A stretch of DNA of 64,000 nt from Dactylococcopsis salina PCC 8305 (GTDB lineage: Bacteria; Cyanobacteriota; Cyanobacteriia; Cyanobacteriales; Rubidibacteraceae), in the NCBI RefSeq assembly GCF_000317615.1, contig NC_019780.1, positions 248,001 through 312,000 on the forward strand, in the 5' to 3' direction. Every line of letters begins with the position of its first letter. The first letter of the stretch is position 1. The notes beneath the pieces were generated by a model. It worked only from the letters and a program-made list of their open reading frames with translations, had not been told where the DNA came from and did not search any database. Shown here piece after piece: positions 16,890-25,720 of this stretch. The position numbers and the translations under genes were made by a program.

Positions 16890-17855
16890 ATGAAAGACCT
16901 GACGGCTTTACGGAAACGAATTCACGGTCCTGTTTTCTCCATCCTGACTCCCTTTCGAGAAGAAGATGAGGAAATTGATTTCCCTACCTTAGAAAAGTAC
17001 CTCAATCAAATTTATAACGCAGGTGGGCGTATTTTTTATGTAATGGGCTATAACAGCCGTTACAGCCAACTCTCTTGGGACGAAATCAAAGAACTGAATG
17101 AATTTGTGACAAAAACGGTGAAAGGGATAGATAGCAATAACATCGCGATTGTTGCTGATCCCTTACACTGTTCCACCAAAGTCAGTGCTGAGTTTGCCAA
17201 ACACGCTCAGGATATTGGGGCAGATTTAATTTCCATTATCTGTCGAGAAAGGTTCTATTTTGAAGACCAAATTTACAATCACTACAAAAAGATTGCTGAT
17301 GCGGTAGAAATTGGGGTTCTAGTCCATGAAATGCCCTTTCTCAATGGCTATGGTGGACCTCCTGTAAAGTGGCCAGTTTCCTTGCTTGATCGCGTTGCCG
17401 ATATTCCGAATGTTATTGCCGTGAAAGAAGATGCTAAGGATGATGACTATTCCCGTGCTGTTATTGAAAAAATACGCGATCGCGTGGCAATTGTTATTTC
17501 TGGGGGTGGACTTCGCCAGTGGTTGCGCTTTTCAGAAATGGGTTGTCAAGCCTGGTTAGATGGTATTGGCGTATTTGAGCCTCGTTTGGAAGTTTTATTT
17601 TATCACTATTATCAGGAAGGAAATGTCCAGAAATACCAAGAAATCATTGATAAAATTGAGGTGCCTTTCTTTGAAGAAGGTGTCAATCAGTTGGGCTGGC
17701 ATTTGGTGATTAAAGCCGCTCTCCAAGCTAGAGGGATTATGTCGCGGCGCGATCGAATGCCGTTACAAGAGTTGCCAGAGGAGCAGTATCAAGAAGTCAA
17801 GGCTTTAATAGAACGTTTACCCATTGAGGAATTGAGTCAATATACATCAATTTAA
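16890..17855 (+). CDS. Dihydrodipicolinate synthase / N-acetylneuraminate lyase family protein
   Basis: 321 residues with a DapA/NanA TIM-barrel order: PVFSILTPFREEDEEIDF, GGRIFYVMGYNSRYSQLSW, and the Schiff-base lysine in VIAVKEDAKDDD (~residue 185). The position where most family members have the catalytic tyrosine (YN.P) reads LVHEMPF, so chemistry may differ from either classic enzyme. It lies 10 bp behind the cytidylyltransferase, suggesting a role in making or salvaging a nonulosonic acid or a related keto acid. The specific reaction is unknown. Confidence 0.82.
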   Translation: MKDLTALRKRIHGPVFSILTPFREEDEEIDFPTLEKYLNQIYNAGGRIFYVMGYNSRYSQLSWDEIKELNEFVTKTVKGIDSNNIAIVADPLHCSTKVSAEFAKHAQDIGADLISIICRERFYFEDQIYNHYKKIADAVEIGVLVHEMPFLNGYGGPPVKWPVSLLDRVADIPNVIAVKEDAKDDDYSRAVIEKIRDRVAIVISGGGLRQWLRFSEMGCQAWLDGIGVFEPRLEVLFYHYYQEGNVQKYQEIIDKIEVPFFEEGVNQLGWHLVIKAALQARGIMSRRDRMPLQELPEEQYQEVKALIERLPIEELSQYTSI

Positions 17856-17878
17856 AGAAGATAAAAGCGACTTTATTA

Positions 17879-19384
17879 ATGGATTATCAACGGGCAATTG
17901 AAATTATTACAACACTGGAAAAAGAATTTGATGTCAATTCTCTAAAATGTGAAGGGATTAAAGTTTGGCCACTAATTCGACAAGCAATTTGGAAGCAAGT
18001 TTGCCAGCCTCATAATAACTTTATGAGCAGTAATCAAAGGCTAGCTAGAGTTAAAAATCATCTCAGACCTCTAAAACAAAGAGTTTTTAACTTCTCTCCA
18101 CCCTTTTCAGAATATCAGCAAAATTCTCAACTTAGGAATGCTTCTCCTGTTGATGTCGTTTTCTTTTCAAGGGCGGAAGATCACACCGATTTAATTAACG
18201 GCAAATTGATCAATCGCCACCTTGATCCCATAATTCAATTAATAGAAACAATTCCCAACGTTGATTACTTGAAATTAGAGTTATTTACAAATAAACTAAC
18301 TTCAGAAAAAAATCCCCGTTTTTGTCAAACTAAAGTTTTAAAGCAGTTTCTCAATTTTCTAAAACCTCTTCAGTCTAACTCTATTCAAAATTTTAAAGGA
18401 TTCAAACAAATGGCTCTAAAAGCCAGTGGGATTGAATTGAAAGAGGAATATTTCCTCAATCAAATTTACTTAATCAGGCAATATGAATTGTTTTATTTTA
18501 ATATTTTGTCAAAGATTAATCCCAGTCAACTTTTTTTAGTTTGTTATTATTACCTACAGGCAATGGCATTAATTAGTGCTTGTAAGAAATTAAATATAAA
18601 AACTATTGAGGTTCAACATGGAAAACAAGGTAAATATCATGGAATGTACACTCATTGGACGCAAATTCCTGAAGATGGCTATGAATTTCTTCCAGACTAT
18701 TTTTGGTCGTGGGGTCAAGAGTCAAAGGAAAACATTGAAAAGTGGCATCCTAAATTCTGTAATCGTCATCAACCGATTGTTGGTGGTAATTGTTGGCTTG
18801 CAAACTGGATAAATGGAGAGGGATATAAACTAGGTTCAGACGTAGATAATTTCATTTCTTCTTTAAATAATAAATATAGGAAAGTAATTTTAGTTACTCT
18901 ACAGAGATTTAAGAAGTTAACTGAAATAATTCCTGAATTTTTAGCCCAAGCGATGTTAGAGTCATCAGATAATTGGATATGGCTAGTGCGGCTACATCCA
19001 CTTCAAAGAAATCGTTTGGAAGAAATTAAAAACTACTTAAACCAATTTGGTATTAATAATTTTGAAATCGAAAAATCTACTAGCGTCCCTCTTTATGCTT
19101 TACTTAAGCATTCTCATAATCACATAACTTGCTGGTCTTCGGTATGCTATGAAGCTTTACTATTTCAAGTTCCAACAATAATTATTCATTCGACCGGGTT
19201 ACAAATTTACCAACAATATATCAATGAAGGTAAATTTAGCTATAGTGAGACAACAAGTGAAGTATTGATCAAACTTAATGAAAAACTTGATCCTAGTTCC
19301 TTGAAAGAAGAAACACCTTATATTGAAACTGATCTAGATTTAGCTAAAAATACTCTCAATAAATTAATCACTGATAATATCTAA
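17879..19384 (+). CDS. Putative GT-B-type glycosyltransferase (surface carbohydrate)
   Basis: 501 residues, no certain family. The second half has features seen in GT-B transferases of capsule synthesis, including sialyl- and Kdo-type enzymes: IKTIEVQHGKQGKYHGMY, LVTLQRF, IWLVRLHPLQRN and CWSSVCYEALLFQVPTIII. The N-terminal half is helical and unrecognised. Its place directly behind the NeuB-, CMP- and DapA-type genes makes a CMP-nonulosonate transferase an attractive but unproven assignment. Confidence 0.6.
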   Translation: MDYQRAIEIITTLEKEFDVNSLKCEGIKVWPLIRQAIWKQVCQPHNNFMSSNQRLARVKNHLRPLKQRVFNFSPPFSEYQQNSQLRNASPVDVVFFSRAEDHTDLINGKLINRHLDPIIQLIETIPNVDYLKLELFTNKLTSEKNPRFCQTKVLKQFLNFLKPLQSNSIQNFKGFKQMALKASGIELKEEYFLNQIYLIRQYELFYFNILSKINPSQLFLVCYYYLQAMALISACKKLNIKTIEVQHGKQGKYHGMYTHWTQIPEDGYEFLPDYFWSWGQESKENIEKWHPKFCNRHQPIVGGNCWLANWINGEGYKLGSDVDNFISSLNNKYRKVILVTLQRFKKLTEIIPEFLAQAMLESSDNWIWLVRLHPLQRNRLEEIKNYLNQFGINNFEIEKSTSVPLYALLKHSHNHITCWSSVCYEALLFQVPTIIIHSTGLQIYQQYINEGKFSYSETTSEVLIKLNEKLDPSSLKEETPYIETDLDLAKNTLNKLITDNI

Positions 19385-19434
19385 ATAGAATGGATTAGTA
19401 GGCACTTAATTTTTAATTATCAATCCAGTAAAAA

Positions 19435-20295
19435 ATGCAAAAAAATATCAATATTACTAGATTTCTTAAAAGTAAGATAATGATGCTTAAAAATCGCCAA
19501 GAGCAAAAAGAAATTATTAAAGCTTATAATCTTTTACGTAAACCACCCTCCGTAATTTTTTATACTACTCATAAATGCGCTTCAGTTTTTGTAAATAAAT
19601 TATTAAGTTGTATCACGAAAAATAGTGATTACCGGTTGAAAAATTATTCTTCAGCTATCTGGAGTTTAGGTAATCAGATTGATGTTGGTAGTCCTTACGA
19701 AGATTTTCTAGAGAAAGCCTATGATCGACTATATAAGACAAAAGGTGAAATTTATGCTCCTCAGAGAAGACCTTTAGATTTTCCTGGAAGAGAGAACTTT
19801 AAGCACATTTTCTTTTTGCGGGATCCGAGAGACGTATTAGTATCAGGTTATTATTCGTTTGGCTATAGCCACAAAACACCTAAAGCGGAAAAACAAAAGC
19901 AAAAATTCAATGAAACAAGGGTAAAAATTCGAGAGCAAGGAATAGATAATTATGCTTGCGAAGCAGCTATAAATTGGCTCTTACCTTTGTATGATAAGTA
20001 TCGTGAATTATTAGAAACTTCAGACACTCACCTTTATTTAACCTATGATGAGTTTAAGGATGATACGACTCGCTTCATTCAAAAAATTGCTGATTTTTTA
20101 GAAGTTAATGTTCCCGAAAAAGAAATTCAGGAAATTGCTAATGAAGCATCTCCCGTCCAACAAAATAAAGATATTATGCAACATAAACGCTCAGGGTTGA
20201 GCCAGCAATATTTAACAGAGCTAGAGTCAGATACGATTCAAAAACTTAATGAAACATTTGCTGAAGTGTTATCTTACTGGAATTTTCCCATTTAA
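19435..20295 (+). CDS. Sulfotransferase domain protein
   Basis: 286 residues with both PAPS-binding elements: a 5'-phosphosulfate loop at ~residue 40 (FYTTHKCASVFVNKLL) and the 3'-phosphate motif FFLRDPRDVLVSGYYS (~125). The rest follows the sulfotransferase order, with LYLTYDEFKDD and the C-terminal RSGLSQQYL. It moves sulfate from PAPS to a hydroxyl, probably on the glycan made by this locus. The coding sequence is AT-rich and free of HIP1 sites. Confidence 0.85.
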   Translation: MQKNINITRFLKSKIMMLKNRQEQKEIIKAYNLLRKPPSVIFYTTHKCASVFVNKLLSCITKNSDYRLKNYSSAIWSLGNQIDVGSPYEDFLEKAYDRLYKTKGEIYAPQRRPLDFPGRENFKHIFFLRDPRDVLVSGYYSFGYSHKTPKAEKQKQKFNETRVKIREQGIDNYACEAAINWLLPLYDKYRELLETSDTHLYLTYDEFKDDTTRFIQKIADFLEVNVPEKEIQEIANEASPVQQNKDIMQHKRSGLSQQYLTELESDTIQKLNETFAEVLSYWNFPI

Positions 20296-20303
20296 AATAT
20301 GAG

Positions 20304-20420
20304 TAGTTTCTTAGATAAGTGCGACGCAGGAAGTTTTAGCTGTGAAGCTAGAATCCCTCCGTGTAATCTTTGATTTGATTCACCGAAGGATAAGGTAACA
20401 TAGCGTTCCGAAAATAAATA
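20304..20420 (+). other. Possible IS200/IS605-type right-end remnant
   Basis: There is no coding capacity. A TAGCT/AGCTA hairpin is followed by AAGCTAGAATCCCTCCG, which resembles the structured RNA end found at the 3' side of many tnpB genes, but no tnpB lies upstream. This is pattern recognition only. Confidence 0.3.
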
Positions 20421-20464
20421 TGAGTTACAATCAATTCTAGCTACTCTAGAAAAGCCTAAAAGTT

Positions 20465-21406
20465 TTGGAAAGTAATTTAAAACTAAAAACCCCAGTGCTT
20501 TTACTTACCTTTAATCGACTAGATTCCACTAAGGAAGTCTTAAAAGCAATTAGTAAAGCTCAACCTAGTAGTATTTATATCGCTTCTGATGGTCCTCGTC
20601 CAGATCGTGTAGGAGAAGCGGAGAAAGTTCAAGAAGTTCGAGATTATGTAATCAGCAATATCAATTGGGATGGCGATGTAAAAACGTTATTTCGAGAGGA
20701 GAATTTAGGATGTAGAGTTGCTGTTAGCGGCGCAATTGATTGGTTTTTTGAACATGAATCAGAGGGCATTATTTTAGAAGATGATTGTGTTCCAGATGCC
20801 AGTTTCTTTCCTTATGTGGAAGAATTGCTAAATCGATACCGTGATGATGAACGGATTATGGTCATTGCGGGGAACCACTTTCCTGGTAAAGCTCACCAGC
20901 CCCCTTATAGCTACTTTTTTAGTCGCTACAATCACTGTTGGGGCTGGGCAACTTGGCGACGTGCTTGGCAACATTATGATCATGATATGAGCCAGTGGCC
21001 AAAGTTACGCAATACTAATTGGTTGTTAACTATTGGTGATGGAAATCGCAATTTCCAGCGTTACTGGACTCGTATTTTTGATCAAGCCTATGCTCAAAAA
21101 GTCGACTCTTGGGCTTATCGCTGGACATTTTCTTGCTGGGCTCAAAGCGGACTGACTATATTACCTGCTCTTAACCTAGTTAAAAATATTGGTTTTGATG
21201 AAAATGCAACCCATACAAAAAGTAAAAATGGTAGCCATAAATTATCAACTTTACCTCTTGAGTCCCTAACTTTTCCCTTGTCTCACCCATCAAACGTAAT
21301 CAGAGATTATGAAGCAGATAGGTGGACAGAGAAAAATCACTTTAAACATAATTGGAATCGGTATATTAAATCCCAATTAAGACGAATAGTGCCTTCATTT
21401 AGTTAA
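20465..21406 (+). CDS. GT-A glycosyltransferase, HlpA/GNT-I-like
   Basis: 313 residues opening from a TTG (MESNLKLKTPVLLLTFNRLD). It has an N-terminal GT-A nucleotide-binding start (PVLLLTFNRLDSTKEVLKAI), IASDGPRPD and a metal-binding EDD in GIILEDDCVPDASFF (~105), then HCWGWATWRRAW, typical of the hemolysin-related HlpA-like transferases of polysaccharide loci. The start codon is not certain because no ATG lies near. Confidence 0.8.
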   Translation: MESNLKLKTPVLLLTFNRLDSTKEVLKAISKAQPSSIYIASDGPRPDRVGEAEKVQEVRDYVISNINWDGDVKTLFREENLGCRVAVSGAIDWFFEHESEGIILEDDCVPDASFFPYVEELLNRYRDDERIMVIAGNHFPGKAHQPPYSYFFSRYNHCWGWATWRRAWQHYDHDMSQWPKLRNTNWLLTIGDGNRNFQRYWTRIFDQAYAQKVDSWAYRWTFSCWAQSGLTILPALNLVKNIGFDENATHTKSKNGSHKLSTLPLESLTFPLSHPSNVIRDYEADRWTEKNHFKHNWNRYIKSQLRRIVPSFS

Positions 21407-21463
21407 AATTAATCTCTAATTAAACTTTTACTACTTAAATTATGAAGACAAATTAAAAAACTT

Positions 21464-22285
21464 ATGAAAATTTTATGTCAAGAAATTGATGCCAATTTCT
21501 TAAGTCCAGAGGAAATTAGTTATTTTAATCAATTTGCTAACCAAGATTTGGATCTCCAAGAAATTTGGCAGCTAATGGATCAAGCCTGGGATGAAGTGGG
21601 TGCAGGATATACGCCAGCAGAGACTGAAGCTGTTGGCATTTTCTATGATCATCCGGTTTGGCTTCTTAATGGTATCTTCACTGAATGCGACCCGACTTCG
21701 GCTCAACACAGAGAGAATATTGCGAAATGGATTGCTACTCTTCAGCCTGATCTAGTTGCTGACTTTGGAGGAGGATATGGTTCATTAGGGAGAAAAATTG
21801 CTGATCTCTGCCCTAAAACAGAGGTTAAAATTGTTGAACCTCATCCTAGAGAACTTGCTAAACACCTTGCAAAACAATATAGCAATTTAGAATACACACC
21901 TAAACTTCCCCAGAATGCTGATATTGTAATTGCACAAGACGTTTTAGAACATATACCTGACCCATTAGATGTTTTTGGAGAGCTTTTAAAAGCTACCAAA
22001 GTAGGTGGAAGGGTGATTACAGCCAATTGTTTCCGCCCTGTCATTAAATGTCATCTACCAGAAACTTTTCACTTTCGGTATAGCTTTAAATGGATTGCTC
22101 CCAAATTAGGATGTAACTATAAAGGGACAGTTCCATCTGTTCGTCATGCTGAAGTTTTTAGGAAAACAGACCAAAAAGTCAGATGGTCTCAAGCAAGAAG
22201 GTTAGAAAAGTTATCTCGCTTCATGTTTCCGATTATTGAAACGACAAAGCCTGTTCTAAAGGCAGTGCGGAGTTTAAAACGTTAA
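21464..22285 (+). CDS. Class I SAM-dependent methyltransferase
   Basis: 273 residues. SAM motif I is VADFGGGYGSLGRKIADL (~100), followed by VKIVEPHPRE and ADIVIAQDVLEHIPDPLDVF, which is the usual Methyltransf_12/23 order. An N-terminal ~90-residue helical part precedes it. The substrate is unknown; the position between two glycosyltransferases suggests glycan methylation. Confidence 0.82.
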   Translation: MKILCQEIDANFLSPEEISYFNQFANQDLDLQEIWQLMDQAWDEVGAGYTPAETEAVGIFYDHPVWLLNGIFTECDPTSAQHRENIAKWIATLQPDLVADFGGGYGSLGRKIADLCPKTEVKIVEPHPRELAKHLAKQYSNLEYTPKLPQNADIVIAQDVLEHIPDPLDVFGELLKATKVGGRVITANCFRPVIKCHLPETFHFRYSFKWIAPKLGCNYKGTVPSVRHAEVFRKTDQKVRWSQARRLEKLSRFMFPIIETTKPVLKAVRSLKR

Positions 22286-22309
22286 GTCGGGCTAAATAGA
22301 CACTAGCTA

Positions 22310-23572
22310 ATGATAATTTTACATCTTTCCTCTAATGATATCTCTGGTGGTGCTGCCCGAGCAGCTTATCGCCTACATCAAGCCTACCTACAACATGAGA
22401 TTTCCAGTCGAATGCAGGTAGGAAATAAAAAGAGCGACTTGCATACAATTGATGGTGCTGAAAATAGGTGGCAAAAAGCAATTAACCTTGCTAGACCACA
22501 ATTGGCTAAACAATTAATGGGTCTCCAAAACTCTCCTAATCCTATTATTCATTCTCCTGCTTTTCTGCCATCTGGTTTAGTTCAGAAACTAAATTCTGCT
22601 GAGGCTGATGTACTCCATCTGCACTGGGTTGGTAGTGAATTTTTATCAGTCGAAGATATTGGGAAACTGAAAAAACCTTTAGTTTGGACGCTACATGATA
22701 TGTGGCCCTTCTCTGGTGCAGAACACTATGGAGATGATAGCCCGAATGCTCGCTGGCGAGTTGGTTATGATGCCCACAATCGACCTAAAGATCATAGAGG
22801 AATTGATATTGACCGTTGGGTATGGAATCGTAAACGTCGCGCTTGGAAACAGCCAATTCAGATCGTTGCACCTAGTCAGTGGTTAGCGGATTGTGCCAAA
22901 AATAGTATTCTAATGCAAAATTGGCTGATTTCTATTATTCCCTCTGCTCTAGATATTAATACATTTCGTCCTTGGGATAAAGCGATGGCCCGTCAATTAC
23001 TGGGATTACCGCAAGATAAGAAATTGGTCTTATTTGGCGCAATTGGTGGGGGAAAAGATTCTCGTAAAGGTTGGGATTTACTACAGCCCGCTTTGACTAA
23101 ATTAGCTAAACAAATCCCTGATTTGGCAGGTGTAGTCTTTGGACAATCAGAGCCACTTGATCCACCGCAATTGGGACTTCCTCTTTATTGGATGGGTCAT
23201 CTTTACGATGAAGTTACAATTGCTCTCCTCTATAGTGCTGCTGATGTGACGGTAGTGCCATCTAGACAGGATAATTTACCCCAATCTGGAACTGAAGCCC
23301 AAACTTGTGGATGTCCAGTGGTTGCCTTTAATATCTGTGGTTTACCATCAGTTGTTGTTCATGAGGAAACAGGGTATCTTGCTACTCCTTTTGACTCAGA
23401 TGATCTTGCTCAAGGGATTGCTTGGGTTTTAGCTGATAGTGAACGATATAATAAATTGTCTGAAAATGCGCGCGATCGCGCCGTTAAATTATGGTCTCCT
23501 GAAGTAGTAGTTAAACAATATCTAGAAGTTTATGAAAGCGCGATCGAGTCTCACCGCCAGAATCGTCCTTGA
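22310..23572 (+). CDS. Glycosyltransferase family 4
   Basis: 420 residues, GT-B fold. The N-terminal glycine-rich start is MIILHLSSNDISGGAARAAY, then DVLHLHWVGSEF and LVWTLHDMWPFSG. The C-terminal donor domain has LFGAIGGGKDSRKGWDLL and the E-x7-E-like region SRQDNLPQSGTEAQTCGCPV. The last ~100 bp and the downstream intergenic sequence recur three times at 24.3-25.65 kb. Truncated starts of similar enzymes occur at 6683 and 7417. Confidence 0.88.
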   Translation: MIILHLSSNDISGGAARAAYRLHQAYLQHEISSRMQVGNKKSDLHTIDGAENRWQKAINLARPQLAKQLMGLQNSPNPIIHSPAFLPSGLVQKLNSAEADVLHLHWVGSEFLSVEDIGKLKKPLVWTLHDMWPFSGAEHYGDDSPNARWRVGYDAHNRPKDHRGIDIDRWVWNRKRRAWKQPIQIVAPSQWLADCAKNSILMQNWLISIIPSALDINTFRPWDKAMARQLLGLPQDKKLVLFGAIGGGKDSRKGWDLLQPALTKLAKQIPDLAGVVFGQSEPLDPPQLGLPLYWMGHLYDEVTIALLYSAADVTVVPSRQDNLPQSGTEAQTCGCPVVAFNICGLPSVVVHEETGYLATPFDSDDLAQGIAWVLADSERYNKLSENARDRAVKLWSPEVVVKQYLEVYESAIESHRQNRP

Positions 23573-23735
23573 TGAGGTTGTTTGCCAAACTGTTCAGTCT
23601 TTGATGAAATAAGATAGAAACCAAGCGCGATCGCGCTTACCGAGGTACTCATATTAACTGGTGGAAGTTTCAATTTTCACAGGCTCAACCAAATCAAGAA
23701 AAAAGAACAGAGATTTCAAGAGAAGGAAATAGATT

Positions 23736-24200
23736 ATGGTAACTGAACTCACTCATCAGAAATATAAGCAACTCTATGAAACTGATTATAATCTTTGGGT
23801 TTTAGAAACAGTTAAAAAACTACAAAACCGAGAATTAGATTCTCTTGATTGGAAAAACTTAATTGATGAGGTACTTGACTTGAGTCGGCGAGAAAAAAGA
23901 AGATTAGAAAGTTTATTAACCCGACTCTTAGAACATCTACTAAAACTGAAATATTGGGATTCAGAACGAGAACTCAATCAAAACCATTGGCAAAAAGAAA
24001 TTCGTAATTTTCGCAAACAAATTAAGCGGGAATTAAAAGCAAGTCCAAGTCTAAAAAAATATCTTGTAGAACAATTTTCTGAACTGTATCAAGATGCAAG
24101 AGAATTAGTCTCAGATGCCTCAGGCTTACCCCTTGACCATTTCCCTGAATCCCCGATCGCGCCCCTAGAAAACGTGTTAAATGAAAACTGGTTACCTTAA
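23736..24200 (+). CDS. DUF29 family protein
   Basis: 154 residues. The start differs from the 5' cluster (MVTELTHQKYKQLYETDYNLW), but the core (LIDEVLDLSRREKRRLESLL) and the ending PIAPLENVLNENWLP are typical. The C-terminal PIAPLE again comes from a HIP1-type site. It stands alone between the glycosyltransferase and a repeat-filled region. GAAGGAAA precedes the ATG. Confidence 0.88.
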   Translation: MVTELTHQKYKQLYETDYNLWVLETVKKLQNRELDSLDWKNLIDEVLDLSRREKRRLESLLTRLLEHLLKLKYWDSERELNQNHWQKEIRNFRKQIKRELKASPSLKKYLVEQFSELYQDARELVSDASGLPLDHFPESPIAPLENVLNENWLP

Positions 24201-24268
24201 ACAAATTCTGATCAAGTAATTGCAAGATGATGCCAAAAAAGTGCAATGTTTCATACAAAAACCAAGGC

Positions 24269-24524
24269 GGCGATCACGCCGTTAAATTATAGTCTCCTGA
24301 GGTAGTAGTCAAATAATATCTAGAGGTTGATGAAAGCGCGATCGAGTCTTCCTGCCAGAATAGTCCTTGATATAGTAAAATTTGGTATGGGATTGAGTTC
24401 TTGAAGCGCGATCGCGTAATTTCCCTAAATGGGGTTGCCTAATCTAAAATTACATCTCTAGCTAGATGGGAGGCTCAAACTGTTCAGTCTTTGATAAGGG
24501 GAGATAGAAACCAAGCGCGATCGC
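24269..24524. repeat. Decayed copy of the glycosyltransferase 3' end, bounded by HIP1-like sites (copy 1)
   Basis: The left part matches 23472-23570 (3' end of the GT4 gene), with stops, and the right part matches the intergenic sequence that follows that gene (AACTGTTCAGTCTTTGAT, GATAGAAACCAAGCGCGATC). Both ends coincide with HIP1 or near-HIP1 sites. About 75 bp in the middle (CGCGTAATTTCCCTAAATGG region) are absent from the parental copy but shared with the copy at 25322. Confidence 0.75.
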
Positions 24525-24595
24525 AACTTTTCCAGTAGCCCTATAATAGAAAAAACTCCAAAACATATCTAAGAATACAGCATTAGTTAGAAACA

Positions 24596-24841
24596 ATGCA
24601 AATAACAATCGAATTACCTCCTGATCTAGAACAAGACTTAAGACATCAGGCGGCACAATCCAACCTTCCCCTGCAGGCACTAATTCTGCAAGCCCTGCAT
24701 CAACTGACTCAATCTAACTCTGATAGTAATACTTCCCAATGGTCAGATATTATTCTCGACTATGAAGGAATTCCTGATTTTCCCCCCTTTGAATCTTACC
24801 GTGAAGACCTGCTTCCCCCTAGCGAACCGAAGCTATTTTAA
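24596..24841 (+). CDS. VapB-like antitoxin
   Basis: 81 residues. The N-terminal MQITIELPPDLEQDLRHQA looks like a short ribbon-helix-helix DNA-binding start, followed by a helical linker and an acidic, proline-rich tail (DFPPFESYREDLLPP) that would wrap the toxin. The TAA overlaps the toxin ATG by one base (TAATG at 24839-24843). It should neutralise the PIN-domain toxin and autorepress. Confidence 0.82.
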   Translation: MQITIELPPDLEQDLRHQAAQSNLPLQALILQALHQLTQSNSDSNTSQWSDIILDYEGIPDFPPFESYREDLLPPSEPKLF

Positions 24842-25245
24842 TGCGATACTTACTAGATACTTGTGTGATCAGCGACTTTATTAAAGGAGAAACTGGAACT
24901 AAGACGAGATTGAAACAAACGCCACCGAGGGAAATCGCGATTTCTTCGATTACAATGATGGAGTTGCGTTACGGGTTAGAGTTAAATCCAAAACGTGCTG
25001 AAAAAGTTGAACCAATCATTGCTACTCTTCTATCTTCTGTGACGGTTCTTCCCTTTGGAATCTCAGAAGCCCAACAAACCGCTAAGATTCGGGCGAAGCT
25101 GAAATCTCAAGGGCAACCCATTGGGGCTTATGACCTGTTAATTGCTGCGACTGCACTCCAACATAATCTAATTATGATAACCTCGAACCAACGCGAATTT
25201 GAACGAGTTGACAATCTACAGATAAAAAATTGGCGAGAGTTATAG
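24841..25245 (+). CDS. VapC-like PIN-domain ribonuclease toxin
   Basis: 134 residues with PIN acidic residues in YLLDTCVISDF (Asp ~6), TMMELRYGLEL (Glu ~42) and PIGAYDLLIAATALQHN (Asp ~100), then ITSNQREFERV. VapC toxins are Mg-dependent endoribonucleases that cut tRNA or rRNA. The pair sits between two HIP1-bounded relics of the glycosyltransferase 3' end, consistent with insertion into a duplicated block. Confidence 0.88.
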   Translation: MRYLLDTCVISDFIKGETGTKTRLKQTPPREIAISSITMMELRYGLELNPKRAEKVEPIIATLLSSVTVLPFGISEAQQTAKIRAKLKSQGQPIGAYDLLIAATALQHNLIMITSNQREFERVDNLQIKNWREL

Positions 25246-25321
25246 TTTTTTTGTTTCTCTGAGTCTTGGGGAATGGTCGCAATTCAAGAATGTCCCATTC
25301 CATAACTCTAAAGAGGAAGAA

Positions 25322-25654
25322 GCGCGCGATCGCGCCCTTAAATGATGGTCTCCTGAGGTAGTAGTCAAATAATATCTAGAAGTTGATGAAAGCGCGATCA
25401 AGTCTCACCGCCAGAACAGGTTTGATATAGTCAAATTTAGCAGGAGGTAGAATGAGTGAGTATAGCGCGATCGCGTAATTTCCCTAAATGGGGTTGCCTA
25501 ATCTAAAATCACATTTTTAACGAGATGGTTAGCCAAACTGTTCAGTTTTTGATAAAAAGAGATAGAAACTAAGCGCGATCGCGCCCTTAAATTATGGTCT
25601 CCCGAAGTAGTAGTCAAACAATATGTAGAAGTTGATGGAAGCGCGATCGAGTCT
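25322..25654. repeat. Two further decayed copies of the glycosyltransferase 3' end (copies 2 and 3)
   Basis: Copy 2 (25322-25583) carries the same modules as the copy at 24269 and ends at a HIP1 site, which is also the start of copy 3 (25572-25654). Copy 3 matches only the coding part (TTAAATTATGGTCTCC to GCGCGATCGAGTCTT). Together these explain the gene-free 475 bp between vapC and the glycosyltransferase at 25721. Confidence 0.75.
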
Positions 25655-25720
25655 TGGAAAACTCAAACCAGTTAGAAAAACTCAAATATTAAAAACTATT
25701 CAGCAATCTTAAACCCTTTT

